DNA of 64,000 bases. Source: Aeromonas lacus (GTDB lineage Bacteria > Pseudomonadota > Gammaproteobacteria > Enterobacterales > Aeromonadaceae). The notes beneath the pieces were generated by a model. It saw only the letters and a program-made list of their open reading frames with translations. It was not told the origin of the DNA and made no database searches. The position numbers were made by a program, and so were the translations under genes. The stretch spans positions 1 through 64,000 of the forward strand of contig NZ_JRGM01000135.1 in the NCBI RefSeq assembly GCF_000764665.1, in the 5' to 3' direction. This document shows positions 53,473-62,216 of the stretch, in pieces; the first letter of the stretch is position 1, and every line of letters starts with the position of its first letter.

Positions 53473-53526
53473 ATGTTTTCCCGGTTCGACAATTATGCCG
53501 GTCCGGCCTTCGACGACGATAAGTGA
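53473..53526 (+). repeat. Echo of the dnaB 3' end between dnaB and alr
   Basis: ATG then codons for FSRFDNYAGPAFDDD, Lys and TGA. The 45 nt at 53476-53520 match the dnaB tail at 53334-53378 in 40 positions; all five differences are synonymous third bases, so the peptide is identical. It could be a remnant of a second, diverged dnaB copy or of a recombination event. It has no proper ribosome site, so it is probably not translated. Confidence 0.8.
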
Positions 53527-53583
53527 GTGGCGGTCTTCGGCCCGATGAGGGGGAGACCATTTGTGCCCTCGTAAGGGAAAACC

Positions 53584-54657
53584 ATGAAAGCGGCTACTGC
53601 CCAAATCAACACTGCGGCCTTGCGCCACAACCTCGCCGTGGTCAAGCGCCACGCTCCCGCTTGCAAGATCATCGCTGTGGTCAAGGCTAACGCCTATGGC
53701 CACGGACTGCTGCCGGTCGCCCGCACCCTGGTGGATGCGGATGCCTACGCAGTGGCCCGGATCGAAGAGGCGCTGATGCTGCGCTCCTGCGCCGTGGTCA
53801 AGCCCATCGTGCTGCTGGAGGGTTTCTTCTCCGCCGACGATCTGCCGGTGCTGGCGGCCAACAACTTGCAGACGGCGGTTCACACCTGGGAGCAGCTCGA
53901 AGCGCTGGAGCAGGTCGAGTTGCCAGCCCCCGTGGTGGCCTGGCTCAAGCTCGACACCGGCATGCACCGGCTCGGGGTGCGTGCCGACGAGATGCCCGCC
54001 TTTATCGAGCGCCTCGGCAAGTGCAAGAACGTGGTGCAGCCGTTCAACATCATGACCCACTTCAGCCGCTCCGATGAGCTGGAGCAGCCCACCACCCGCG
54101 AGCAGATCGACTTGTTCAGCAAGTTGACCGCGCCGCTGGCGGGCGAGCGGGCCATGGCCAACTCGGCGGGCATTCTGGCCTGGCCGGACTCCCACTGTGA
54201 CTGGGTGCGCCCCGGCGTCATCCTCTATGGCGTCTCGCCCTTCCCCAACACGGTGGCGGCCGATTACGATCTGCAGCCGGTGATGACCCTCAAGACACAA
54301 CTGATTGCAGTGAGGGATCACAAGGCGGGCGAGCCGGTGGGCTATGGCGCTAACTGGGTGTCCGAGCGCGATACCCGACTCGGGGTGATCGCCATCGGCT
54401 ACGGTGACGGCTATCCGCGCATGGCGCCCAACGGCACTTCTGTGCTGATCAACGGCCGCATCGTGCCGTTAGTCGGACGTGTCTCCATGGATATGAGCAC
54501 CGTCGATCTTGGGCCCGGTGCTACCGACAAAGCGGGTGACGAGGCGGTGCTGTGGGGCGAGGGGCTGCCGGTGGAGCGGGTGGCCGACGAGATTGGCACC
54601 ATCCCCTACGAGCTCATCACCAAGCTCACCTCCCGCGTCTTTATGGAATACGTCTGA
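53584..54657 (+). CDS. alr: Alanine racemase
   Basis: 357 residues. PLP lysine in [16 protein letters not shown]; the C-terminal domain has the racemase [15 protein letters not shown] and [12 protein letters not shown]. Makes D-alanine for peptidoglycan. Ribosome site AGGG about six bases before the ATG. Follows dnaB as in E. coli; yjbQ starts inside its stop. Confidence 0.97.
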   Translation: MKAATAQINTAALRHNLAVVKRHAPACKIIAVVKANAYGHGLLPVARTLVDADAYAVARIEEALMLRSCAVVKPIVLLEGFFSADDLPVLAANNLQTAVHTWEQLEALEQVELPAPVVAWLKLDTGMHRLGVRADEMPAFIERLGKCKNVVQPFNIMTHFSRSDELEQPTTREQIDLFSKLTAPLAGERAMANSAGILAWPDSHCDWVRPGVILYGVSPFPNTVAADYDLQPVMTLKTQLIAVRDHKAGEPVGYGANWVSERDTRLGVIAIGYGDGYPRMAPNGTSVLINGRIVPLVGRVSMDMSTVDLGPGATDKAGDEAVLWGEGLPVERVADEIGTIPYELITKLTSRVFMEYV

Positions 54658-55076
54658 TGTGGCAGCAGTGCCTGTTGACCCTAAAGCCCCGTTCGCGGGG
54701 CTTTCATCTGGTGACAGACGAGTTGGTGGCCAAACTGCCGATGCTGGCGGATTACCGGATCGGCATGGCCCATCTGCTGCTGCAACACACCTCCGCCTCG
54801 CTCACCCTCAACGAGAATTGCGACCCCAGTGTACGCAGCGATATGGAGGCCCATCTGCACCGGCTGGCGCCGGAAGATGCCCCCTACTATCGCCACACCT
54901 ATGAGGGGGCGGATGACATGCCCGCCCATATCAAATCCTCCCTGCTCGGGGTGAGTCTTCTACTGCCAATCCGCGATGGTCAGCTGGCGCTCGGCACCTG
55001 GCAGGGGATCTGGCTTGGCGAGCATCGTGTCGATGGCGGCGCCCGCAAGGTGCTGGTGACTCTGCAGGGTGAGTAA
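54657..55076 (+). CDS. yjbQ: YjbQ family protein (UPF0047)
   Basis: 139 residues, typical of UPF0047: [37 protein letters not shown] and [13 protein letters not shown]. In E. coli YjbQ has weak thiamin-phosphate synthase activity; its role is uncertain. Its ATG overlaps the alr stop by one base (TGATG), so coupled translation is expected. Confidence 0.9.
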   Translation: MWQQCLLTLKPRSRGFHLVTDELVAKLPMLADYRIGMAHLLLQHTSASLTLNENCDPSVRSDMEAHLHRLAPEDAPYYRHTYEGADDMPAHIKSSLLGVSLLLPIRDGQLALGTWQGIWLGEHRVDGGARKVLVTLQGE

Positions 55077-55106
55077 TCAGGCTGCAACCAGCTAACAGGC
55101 AAGGAT

Positions 55107-55138
55107 AAAAAAGAGGGATGGCGCCGAGCCATCCCTCT
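55107..55138. terminator. Rho-independent terminator
   Basis: Stem AGAGGGATGGC / GCCATCCCTCT with loop GCCGA between converging yjbQ and pepE; run of T on the minus strand. Confidence 0.8.
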
Positions 55139-55196
55139 GTCGTTTCTACGGTTTTGTGAGCTATCCGCTTGCCAGTGGCACGGCGCTCTGCGTGGC

Positions 55197-55922
55197 TCAG
55201 CCGACCTTGAACGGCGTCAGCTCGGCCAGCGGGCTCGCGTCCATAAAGGCTTGCGGCTCCTGACCGTGTTTGAAGATCTTGAAGTCCTGATCGCGGGCAC
55301 TCCAGTACTCGATGGTGTCACCGCTGATCTGCAACAGGCTCGCTTCGCGCAGGGCCACCACATATTCGCTCGGGTTGATGGCGCAGAACTCCGCCAGACG
55401 CTCGTCGCGGGTCTCGCCCATATGGCCGCTGATGCTGGCGTCCAGATAGTGGGGGTTGATCTGCAGCGGGAACAGGCCCAGCGCTGGCAGCACGGCGGCG
55501 TTGCAGACCGGCATGTCGTTGGTGGTGCGGATGCTCGGGGTCGCCACGTTGCAACCGGCGCTCCAGCCCACATAGGGGACGCCACGTTCGCGCACAGCAC
55601 GCTGGATCGGCACGATCAAGCCATTTTCGTGCAGCAGCTGGTTGAGGCGCCAGGTGTTGCCGCCGCTGATAAAGATGGCGTCGGCCTGATTGACGGCATC
55701 GACCGGATCATCGAAGTGGTGAATGCTGATGGTCTCGATCCCGAGGCTCTCGGTGAGATCATTGGCGCGGGCATCCCAGTCGCTGCGGATCACCGCATAG
55801 GGGATCAGCAGAATGCGTTTGACCGGTTTGCGGGCCAGCAGGCTCTGCACCCGGTCGCGGGCCCAGCCGAGCAGACCCGGAAATTCATTGGCTTTACCAT
55901 TGCTAAGCAGAAGCAGTTCCAT
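55197..55922 (-). CDS. pepE: Alpha-aspartyl dipeptidase (peptidase E)
   Basis: 241 residues of the S51 family. GWSAGCNVATPSIRTTNDM carries the catalytic Ser in the nucleophile elbow, and INPHYLDASISGHMGETRDERL contains the His/Glu region. It hydrolyses Asp-X dipeptides in the cytoplasm. MELLLLSNG has GAGGAA ahead, so that start is chosen. Confidence 0.93.
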   Translation of the reverse strand: MELLLLSNGKANEFPGLLGWARDRVQSLLARKPVKRILLIPYAVIRSDWDARANDLTESLGIETISIHHFDDPVDAVNQADAIFISGGNTWRLNQLLHENGLIVPIQRAVRERGVPYVGWSAGCNVATPSIRTTNDMPVCNAAVLPALGLFPLQINPHYLDASISGHMGETRDERLAEFCAINPSEYVVALREASLLQISGDTIEYWSARDQDFKIFKHGQEPQAFMDASPLAELTPFKVG

Positions 55923-56128
55923 CAAATCGTTCCTCAAAAAGTGAAAGCGGAGGAGGGAGGGCCACCGGATCCGCCGTGCGGCCGGATGGCAAGAGCGGGC
56001 ATGCTACCACCATTGGCGCGGCGGTTCTGTGATCGAGAGGCCCATTCAACCGCTATGGATGGATAACCCAATGCCAAACGGTGGATTAATGAGCCGTGGT
56101 CAACGCGCCAGCCAACGCCAATAAAAGA

Positions 56129-56146
56129 CCCCGCCGCAGCGGGGTT
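56129..56146 (-). terminator. Rho-independent terminator of cstA
   Basis: Stem ACCCCGC / GCGGGGT with loop CGCA; TCTTTTAT follows on the minus strand. Confidence 0.7.
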
Positions 56147-56172
56147 ATGTCAGGGTGAAAGCCACTTGCCTA

Positions 56173-57981
56173 TCAGGAGGCGGTTGCTTCCACCACCTTG
56201 TAGGAGGGCTGCTGACGCAGCTTCCACAGCTCGCTCCATTTGCGCAGGGCGGAGAGCAGGATCAGCATCCCCAGCACCAGCATGATGAGGGAGATGATGC
56301 CGTTCATCGGGTTGTAGCCCTTGGCCGCGGCGTTGAAGTAGACGTTGCTCATCATCCAGTAACCGGCGTAGTTGACGGTGACGAACAGGTAGGCCAGCGG
56401 GATGAGGCAGGTCAGCATGTAGCGACGCTTGCTGGCCAGTCGCAAGATGATGGTGGCACCGATGATCAGGCCCACCGAGGCCATCAGCTGGTTTGATACC
56501 CCGAACAGCGCCCACACCGAGCCGATATCGCCGGACATCAGCAGATAACCCCACATCACGCAGGCGAGCACGCTGGCCCCGATGGCGCCCGGCATCCAGT
56601 CGATGCGCTTGAGGGGCGGGTAGAACTCGCCGAAGAAGTCCTGAATGAGGTAGCGGGAGACCCGGGTGCCGGAGTCGACGGCCGTCAGGATAAAGACCGC
56701 TTCGAACATCACCACGAACTGGAAGAAGTAGGAGGCGAGGTTACTGAACCAGGGCACCTTGGTGAAGATGTAGGACATGCCCACCGCCAGGGTGACGGCG
56801 CCACCGGTGCGACCGTTCAGATCCATGCCGATCTCTTGGGAGAGGAACGGCAAGTCCACCACCTGCATCCCCAGTTTGGCGAAGGCTTCCGGGGTGGCGT
56901 TGATAGCGAAGTAGTCCGCCGGGTGCAGGGCAGTGGCGGCGATCAGCGCCATCACGCCCACCACGCACTCGGCCAGCATGGCACCAAAGGCGACCGGCAG
57001 GATGTCGTTCCACTTGTCCACCAGTTTCGGGGTGGTGCCGGAGCCGATAAAGGCGTGGAAGCCGGAGATGGCGCCACAGGCGATGGTGATGGAGATAAAG
57101 GGCCAGACCGGGCCGCCCAGTACCGGGCCGCCGCCGTGGACGAACTGGGTCATGGCGGGGAACTGGATCTCCGGGTTGATGCAGATAACGCCGATCACCA
57201 GCGCGCCGAACACGCCGATCTTCATAAAGCTGGAGATGTAGCCGCGCGGGGTGAGCAGCAGCCAGACCGGTAGCGCGGTGGCGAAGAAGGCATAGATAGG
57301 CAGCGCCAGACTGATGGTTTCGGCACGCAGGGTCAGCCAGGCACCGAAGGCGCTCTCCTGCACGTAGGGGCCGAAGAAGACACAGGCCAGCACGGCGGCA
57401 AACCCGACCCAGGAGGCGGCTTGCAGGTTGCCGGTCAGCTTGTGCCAAATTCCCACCACCATGGAGATGGGGATGGTCATGAAGACGGCGAACACGCCCC
57501 AGGCGTTACGCTCCAGCGCGTGTACCACCACCATGGAGAGACCCGCCATGGTGATGGTGATGATGAAGAGCATCGCGAGCCCGGTACACCAGCCGGCGAT
57601 GGGGCCAAGCTCGGCCTTCGCCACCTCGGAGAGGGACTTGCCCTGATGCTTCATGGAGGCGAACAGCACCACGGTATCGTGCACCGCGCCGCCGATGACG
57701 CAGCCGATCAGCAGCCAGAGAAAGCTCGGCAGGTAGCCGTACTGGGCCGCCAGTACCGGGCCGACCAGCGGGCCGGCGGCGGCGATGGCGGCAAAGTGTT
57801 GACCGAAGTTGACCCACTTGTTGGTCGGCACGTAGTTCTTGCCATCTTCCAGCTGGTGGGAGGGGGTGACCAGTTTGTCGTCAGCCTGCAGCACCTTGCG
57901 CACAAAGAACACGCCGTAGAGGCGATATGCGATGGCGAGGATGCAGAGTGCCGCAATGACAAAAGTGATTGCGTGTTGCAT
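56173..57981 (-). CDS. cstA: CstA-family transporter (carbon starvation / pyruvate-type)
   Basis: 602 residues with many hydrophobic helices. Family motifs: NYVPTNKWVNFGQHFAAIAAAGPLVGP near residue 50, then LPSFLWLLIGCVIGGAVHD. Shorter than E. coli CstA and BtsT (about 700) and closer in form to the shorter CstA type, so substrate specificity is not certain. These carriers import peptides or pyruvate with protons. The BtsS/BtsR-like pair next to it suggests pyruvate or a similar compound. AAGGAAAC lies about eight bases before the ATG. Confidence 0.88.
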   Translation of the reverse strand: MQHAITFVIAALCILAIAYRLYGVFFVRKVLQADDKLVTPSHQLEDGKNYVPTNKWVNFGQHFAAIAAAGPLVGPVLAAQYGYLPSFLWLLIGCVIGGAVHDTVVLFASMKHQGKSLSEVAKAELGPIAGWCTGLAMLFIITITMAGLSMVVVHALERNAWGVFAVFMTIPISMVVGIWHKLTGNLQAASWVGFAAVLACVFFGPYVQESAFGAWLTLRAETISLALPIYAFFATALPVWLLLTPRGYISSFMKIGVFGALVIGVICINPEIQFPAMTQFVHGGGPVLGGPVWPFISITIACGAISGFHAFIGSGTTPKLVDKWNDILPVAFGAMLAECVVGVMALIAATALHPADYFAINATPEAFAKLGMQVVDLPFLSQEIGMDLNGRTGGAVTLAVGMSYIFTKVPWFSNLASYFFQFVVMFEAVFILTAVDSGTRVSRYLIQDFFGEFYPPLKRIDWMPGAIGASVLACVMWGYLLMSGDIGSVWALFGVSNQLMASVGLIIGATIILRLASKRRYMLTCLIPLAYLFVTVNYAGYWMMSNVYFNAAAKGYNPMNGIISLIMLVLGMLILLSALRKWSELWKLRQQPSYKVVEATAS

Positions 57982-58070
57982 GGGGGAGTTTCCTTTTCCT
58001 GTGGCCAGTCTGGCCGGGCTCAGGCTGCACTCTACCCATGCGGTGGGGAAAGGGGAGCGCAGAAAAGGTC

Positions 58071-58180
58071 AGTGGCCGGGTTCTGCCCGCGAGTGGCAGA
58101 AAAGCGGCCCCGAGTGGTTTGGCGGGTGTGCTGACGGGCGTAGTAAACGGGTGAGTGGTCGCTGGCAGAGCAGGAGCGGG
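58071..58180 (-). promoter_or_regulatory. 21-bp ladder of AG(T/C)GG repeats upstream of cstA
   Basis: Plus-strand copies of AGTGGC/AGTGGT/AGCGGG start at 58071, 58092, 58113, 58154 and 58175, that is, spaced 21, 21, 41 and 21; a weaker ACGGGC occurs at 58134, which fills the gap. On the cstA strand the half-site reads ACCACT(C). LytTR regulators bind direct repeats two helical turns apart, and ACC(G/A)CT-type sites were reported for E. coli BtsR, so this is probably the binding array of the adjacent regulator. It lies 90-200 bp before cstA. Confidence 0.65.
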
Positions 58181-58198
58181 GTGACGCGTCGCACCCCA

Positions 58199-58936
58199 TC
58201 AGGGGATATCGAGTAGCTCCTTGAGGGGTTTGAGGTAGCGGCGACTCACCGGCACCTTGTGGCCGCCCTGAGTCACCACCTCCGCCAGCCCGCCGTCCAG
58301 CAGCAGGATTTCGCGGATCTGGCCCGGGTTGAGCAGGTACTGGCGGTGACAGCGCACGAAGCCGGTCTTCTCTTCCAGAGTGCGCAGGGTCAGCTCGGTG
58401 GTGCCATGCTGCTGGCCGCTGATCACCCGGTTGCCGGTGAGATCGCTGTGGATGAACTCCACCTCACCAAGGGGCAGCAGCAGAATACGGTTGTGACCGG
58501 TGCAGGGAATGCTGCGCAGGGGCTGGGCGATGTGGGTCGGGTCCGGCAGCGGTTGGCCTGCCAGCTCACCTTTTGGAGAGAGCAGCCGCTGGATGCGCTC
58601 CAGCGCCTTGTTCATCCGCTGTGCCGTGACCGGCTTTAGCAGGTAGTCGAGGGCGTTCTCTTCGAACGCACGTAGGGCAAACTCGTCGTAGGCGGTGATG
58701 AAGACGATGTGGGGGCGCAGCTCTGGATCCAGCATGCTCACCAGCTCCAGCCCGTTGATGCGCGGCATCTGGATGTCGAGAAACAGCAGGTCGGGTTTGA
58801 GGCGATGGATGGCGGGCAGCGCCTCCATGGCGTGGGCACACTCTCCCAGCAGGCGGATATTGCCCGCCTGCTCCAGCAGCAGGCGCAGCTCCTCGCGGGC
58901 GAGGGGTTCATCGTCAACGATCAGGGCGGTCAGCAT
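58199..58936 (-). CDS. btsR: LytTR response regulator (BtsR/YehT-like)
   Basis: 245 residues: receiver domain (1-120) with VDDEPLAREELRLLL and phospho-Asp54 (LFLDIQMPRING), then a LytTR DNA-binding domain (about 140-245, VEFIHSDLTGNRVIS ... RCHRQYLLNPGQI). It overlaps the sensor gene by seven bases (ATGCTGA). The longer frame upstream is inside the sensor gene. By analogy with E. coli it activates a CstA-family transporter gene, here directly downstream. Confidence 0.92.
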   Translation of the reverse strand: MLTALIVDDEPLAREELRLLLEQAGNIRLLGECAHAMEALPAIHRLKPDLLFLDIQMPRINGLELVSMLDPELRPHIVFITAYDEFALRAFEENALDYLLKPVTAQRMNKALERIQRLLSPKGELAGQPLPDPTHIAQPLRSIPCTGHNRILLLPLGEVEFIHSDLTGNRVISGQQHGTTELTLRTLEEKTGFVRCHRQYLLNPGQIREILLLDGGLAEVVTQGGHKVPVSRRYLKPLKELLDIP

Positions 58937-60624
58937 GGGCTCTCCTGCAGGGGAAGGGTGATCCTCACCCGGGTTGATTGATGGGGGACGCAGTCGATGG
59001 CGACGCCGTACTCGGCGCCATAACGAGCCTTGATGCGCCGATCCACTATGTTCATGCCAAGGCCGCTCCCCTCCTGTTTCATCTGGTAGAGCCCGGCGTT
59101 GTCGCACACCTCCAGCACCACCCGCTGGGCCTCAACCCGGGCGGTCAGGGTCAGCAGGCCGGGTTCGAACATCTGGGAGATGCCGTGCTTGACCGCGTTC
59201 TCGACTATGGGTTGCAGGGAGAAGGTGGGCAGCCGGTACTCCAACAGCGGCTCGGGAATATGGATCTGCACGCTCAGGTGCTCGGCGAAGCGGGCCTGTT
59301 CGATGTGAAGGTAGGCGTTCACATGCTCCAGCTCGTCGGCCAGGGTCACCTCGTCCCCCTGCCGCTTGAGGTTTTTGCGAAAGAAGGTGGAGAGGTTGTG
59401 CACCAGGGTGCGGGCGCTTTCGGGATCGCGCCGGATCACCGCCGACAGGGTGTTGAGGGCGTTGAACAGAAAGTGCGGGTTGATCTGCGCCTGCAACAGC
59501 TTGATCTCCGACTGGGCCAGCAGCCGCTTCTGCTCGTTATATTTGCCCGCCAGGATCTGACCGGAGAGCAGCCGGGCGATCCCCTCTCCCAGGGTGCGGT
59601 TGATGGAGGAGAAGAACTTGCGCTTGGGTTCGTAGAGCTTGATGGTACCCACTACCGATCCCTCTTCCCCCCGCAGCGGAATGACCAGCGAGGAGCCGAG
59701 CCTGCAGCCGGGGTGGATGGTGCAGCTGTAGGGGATGAGGTTGCCGTCGGCATAGACCACCTCGTTATGCTGGATCGCCTTGAAGGTGTGCTGGGAGTTG
59801 ATGGCGGTGCCCGGCAGGTGGTGATCCTCGCCGATGCCGATAAAGGCGAGCAGCTTCTCCCGATCTGTGATGGCCACCGCGCCCACCCCGGTCTCCTCGT
59901 AGAGAATGCGCGCCATCTGCTGGCACGCCTGCTGGGTGAACCCCTTGTCCAGTACCCGCATCGCCCGCTCGGCGATCTTGAGGGCGCGGGCGGAGAAGGC
60001 GACCGAGTACTTCTCCAGCATGGCGCGGTGATCGAGGATCATCCGCATGAACATGGCGGCCCCCAGGGTATTGGCCACCAGCATGGGGGCGATGATGTTC
60101 TCGATAAGGTGGATGGCATCATTGAGGGGGCGGGCCACCAGCAATATGATCCCCATCTGCATCAGCTCGGCAACCAGCGCCACCGACCCCACCACCCAGG
60201 GGCTGAACAGCAGATCGAGCCGGTGACGGGCCACGAAGTGGCGGTGCACCAGTCCGCCGAGCAGCCCTTCGGCGATGGTGGAGAAGGTGCAGGCCAGCGC
60301 GGTAAAGCCCCCCAGCGAGTAGCGGTGGATGCCGCCGGTGAGCCCCACCAGCAGTCCCACTACCGGGCCGCCGACTATACCCCCCAGCACGGCGCCGATG
60401 GCGCGGGTATTGGCGATGGAATCCTCGACCCTCAGGCCAAAGTAGGTACCCATCACGCAGAAGCCGGAGAAGATGAGATAGCAGAGGATCTTGTGGGGCC
60501 AGCTCAGGGTCACCTGAGTGAGCGGCATGAACAGCGGCGTCTTGGAGAGCAGCCAGGCGATTACCAGATAGACGCAGAGCTGCTGGAACAGCGAGATCAC
60601 CAGAGTGAATTGTTCAAACGCCAC
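58930..60624 (-). CDS. btsS: LytS-type sensor histidine kinase (BtsS/YehU-like)
   Basis: 564 residues from a GTG start: VAFEQFTLVISLFQQLCVYL lines up with the start of E. coli BtsS (Met-Tyr-Asp-Phe-Asn), while the longer reading has an unlikely N-terminal extension. LytS-like membrane part (first 200 residues), GAF domain (about 225-360, VGAVAITDREKLLAFIGIGEDHH), then the kinase with catalytic His in QINPHFLFNALNTL and the G box SGLGMNIVDRR. E. coli BtsS binds extracellular pyruvate; the same ligand is likely here. Confidence 0.9.
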   Translation of the reverse strand: MAFEQFTLVISLFQQLCVYLVIAWLLSKTPLFMPLTQVTLSWPHKILCYLIFSGFCVMGTYFGLRVEDSIANTRAIGAVLGGIVGGPVVGLLVGLTGGIHRYSLGGFTALACTFSTIAEGLLGGLVHRHFVARHRLDLLFSPWVVGSVALVAELMQMGIILLVARPLNDAIHLIENIIAPMLVANTLGAAMFMRMILDHRAMLEKYSVAFSARALKIAERAMRVLDKGFTQQACQQMARILYEETGVGAVAITDREKLLAFIGIGEDHHLPGTAINSQHTFKAIQHNEVVYADGNLIPYSCTIHPGCRLGSSLVIPLRGEEGSVVGTIKLYEPKRKFFSSINRTLGEGIARLLSGQILAGKYNEQKRLLAQSEIKLLQAQINPHFLFNALNTLSAVIRRDPESARTLVHNLSTFFRKNLKRQGDEVTLADELEHVNAYLHIEQARFAEHLSVQIHIPEPLLEYRLPTFSLQPIVENAVKHGISQMFEPGLLTLTARVEAQRVVLEVCDNAGLYQMKQEGSGLGMNIVDRRIKARYGAEYGVAIDCVPHQSTRVRITLPLQESPC

Positions 60625-60830
60625 GGCTCGTTGCCCCGGTAATGGTTGGTCATTTAATGGACGCGGAGTATTAGCAAACCCCATACCCCCTTGCAAGGCA
60701 GGGTTATCGGAATGGTGGCGTAGCGCACGATTTGCAGCATCCTCTGCCGCAGTGGCGGACGCTAACTGTCAGGTTACTCAGCATGGAGCCTGAGCCAGTG
60801 GCAGACATGGCGATATTGCGGCCACAAAAA

Positions 60831-60853
60831 GGGGGCCAGAAGGCCCCCGAATT
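60831..60853 (-). terminator. Rho-independent terminator of the EEP gene
   Basis: Stem GGGGGCC / GGCCCCC with loop AGAA; TTTTTGTGG follows on the minus strand. Confidence 0.75.
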
Positions 60854-60870
60854 GGCAGTCAGTGGGTGGC

Positions 60871-62136
60871 TCAATCGAGTTTGAGGTCGACCCAGACCAG
60901 ACGGTGATCCGAACTGACTCCCTTGGCGATGCCGAGTTTCGCATCATAGACCAGGTGATAACCCGCTTCGAAGCTGGCCGGCCAGTAGACACCGCTCTTC
61001 ACCGCGTTGAGGTTGGCGGAGGGGATGACGTGATCCAGCTGCAGTACGCTGGTGTTGGTGATCCGCTCCGGGTTGGGACGATTCAGATTGCGTTTGCAGT
61101 CGGTCCCCTTGCTGACACACTCCGGGCCCCCTTCGCTGACCGGGATCAGGGTGCCATTGGTGATGGCCTGATTCATCAGCGGATTGTTTAGCAGATCCTG
61201 AATGGCGCTCAGGTCACCGTCACCGGTTTGCGGATCGGCATTGAGATCTCCCGCGATGACAAACTTGGCGTTTTGCTTCAACCCACCCTTGGTGCCCTTG
61301 TCATCGGCCATGTAGTTGAGCCCTTTGACGTAGTCGTTCCAGAAGGCGATCTCGGCGCGGTTGTGCTTGATGGTGTGACGCGCCGCGTTGGCAAAAATCG
61401 GCGGGGTCGGGTGGGAGATCAGGAAGTGAATGACCTCTTCACCCTTGTCGGTCTTGATCCGTACCGGCACATCTGCATGGTTTTTGGAAGAGAGGGGATA
61501 TTTATCCCAAACCTCACTGGCATACCAGCTACCACCACAAACACGGCTGTCCGGGATCGGTGCCTTGGAGTTGTTGCAGTCGTCGATGACGGGGTTCTTC
61601 TCGTTCGGCATATCCTTCCACTTGAAGTTCTGGAAGGTTCGGATCTGCTTGGTATCGATCGGGTACTTGGACATCACCGCAAAGGCGTACTGGCCGTGAT
61701 AGTTGCCAAAGCCCCAGGCATCGTCGGGGCCGCTGTTGACCTTGCCGTCGAGGTTGAGGTCGTAGCCACTCATCAGGCCGGTATTGGTGGCGAAGTTTTG
61801 CAGCACCGGATAGCTGATGGCCGTCACTTCGCTGTGCTGGGCGTGGGCCAGATAGTTGTTGTTGAAGGCTTGCAGATCGGTAGTGCTTTCGCCTTTGCCG
61901 TCGTTGTCGAACTCGTTGAGCAGGAACACATCCGGACGGGTGCGCTGGATGATCTCCGCCACATTGCGGATCTGCTGCACGTTCAGAGCCTTGGTCTTCT
62001 CTGCCCCGTTCAGACTGCCGCCTGCGAGGCGGGCCAGCAGGGCATCCTGCTCGGTGCGGGTCAGCGCCAGCTCACCGGTCAGCATGCCGGCAGCAGTGCG
62101 GTCAAAGGCAACATTAAACGTGGCAAAGCGAATCAT
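60871..62136 (-). CDS. Endonuclease/exonuclease/phosphatase (EEP) family protein
   Basis: 421 residues of the EEP fold: RFATFNVAFDR at the first strand, DVFLLNEFDNDG with the catalytic Glu, GDLNADPQTGDGD and the C-terminal GVSSDHRLVWVDL with catalytic Asp-His. No signal peptide is visible from this start; related secreted phosphatases and nucleases in Aeromonas/Vibrio often have one. The long insert (about residues 110-230) is not recognised. Substrate cannot be stated. Confidence 0.82.
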   Translation of the reverse strand: MIRFATFNVAFDRTAAGMLTGELALTRTEQDALLARLAGGSLNGAEKTKALNVQQIRNVAEIIQRTRPDVFLLNEFDNDGKGESTTDLQAFNNNYLAHAQHSEVTAISYPVLQNFATNTGLMSGYDLNLDGKVNSGPDDAWGFGNYHGQYAFAVMSKYPIDTKQIRTFQNFKWKDMPNEKNPVIDDCNNSKAPIPDSRVCGGSWYASEVWDKYPLSSKNHADVPVRIKTDKGEEVIHFLISHPTPPIFANAARHTIKHNRAEIAFWNDYVKGLNYMADDKGTKGGLKQNAKFVIAGDLNADPQTGDGDLSAIQDLLNNPLMNQAITNGTLIPVSEGGPECVSKGTDCKRNLNRPNPERITNTSVLQLDHVIPSANLNAVKSGVYWPASFEAGYHLVYDAKLGIAKGVSSDHRLVWVDLKLD

Positions 62137-62216
62137 GTGGGCACCTGCATTGGTTAACAGGTTGCCATTATAGGGGCGTGGCTTCCCTTTCTGGCATATC
62201 CCCTCGGAAAAAGCAG

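Noticed and set aside
53473..53526. The dnaB tail echo as a translated micro-gene
   Set aside because: Only 17 codons and no proper ribosome site; taken as a repeat.
58978..60642. 554-codon frame on the plus strand
   Set aside because: Shadow of btsS, with a composition (Gly/Gln/His-rich) unlike real proteins; no domain.
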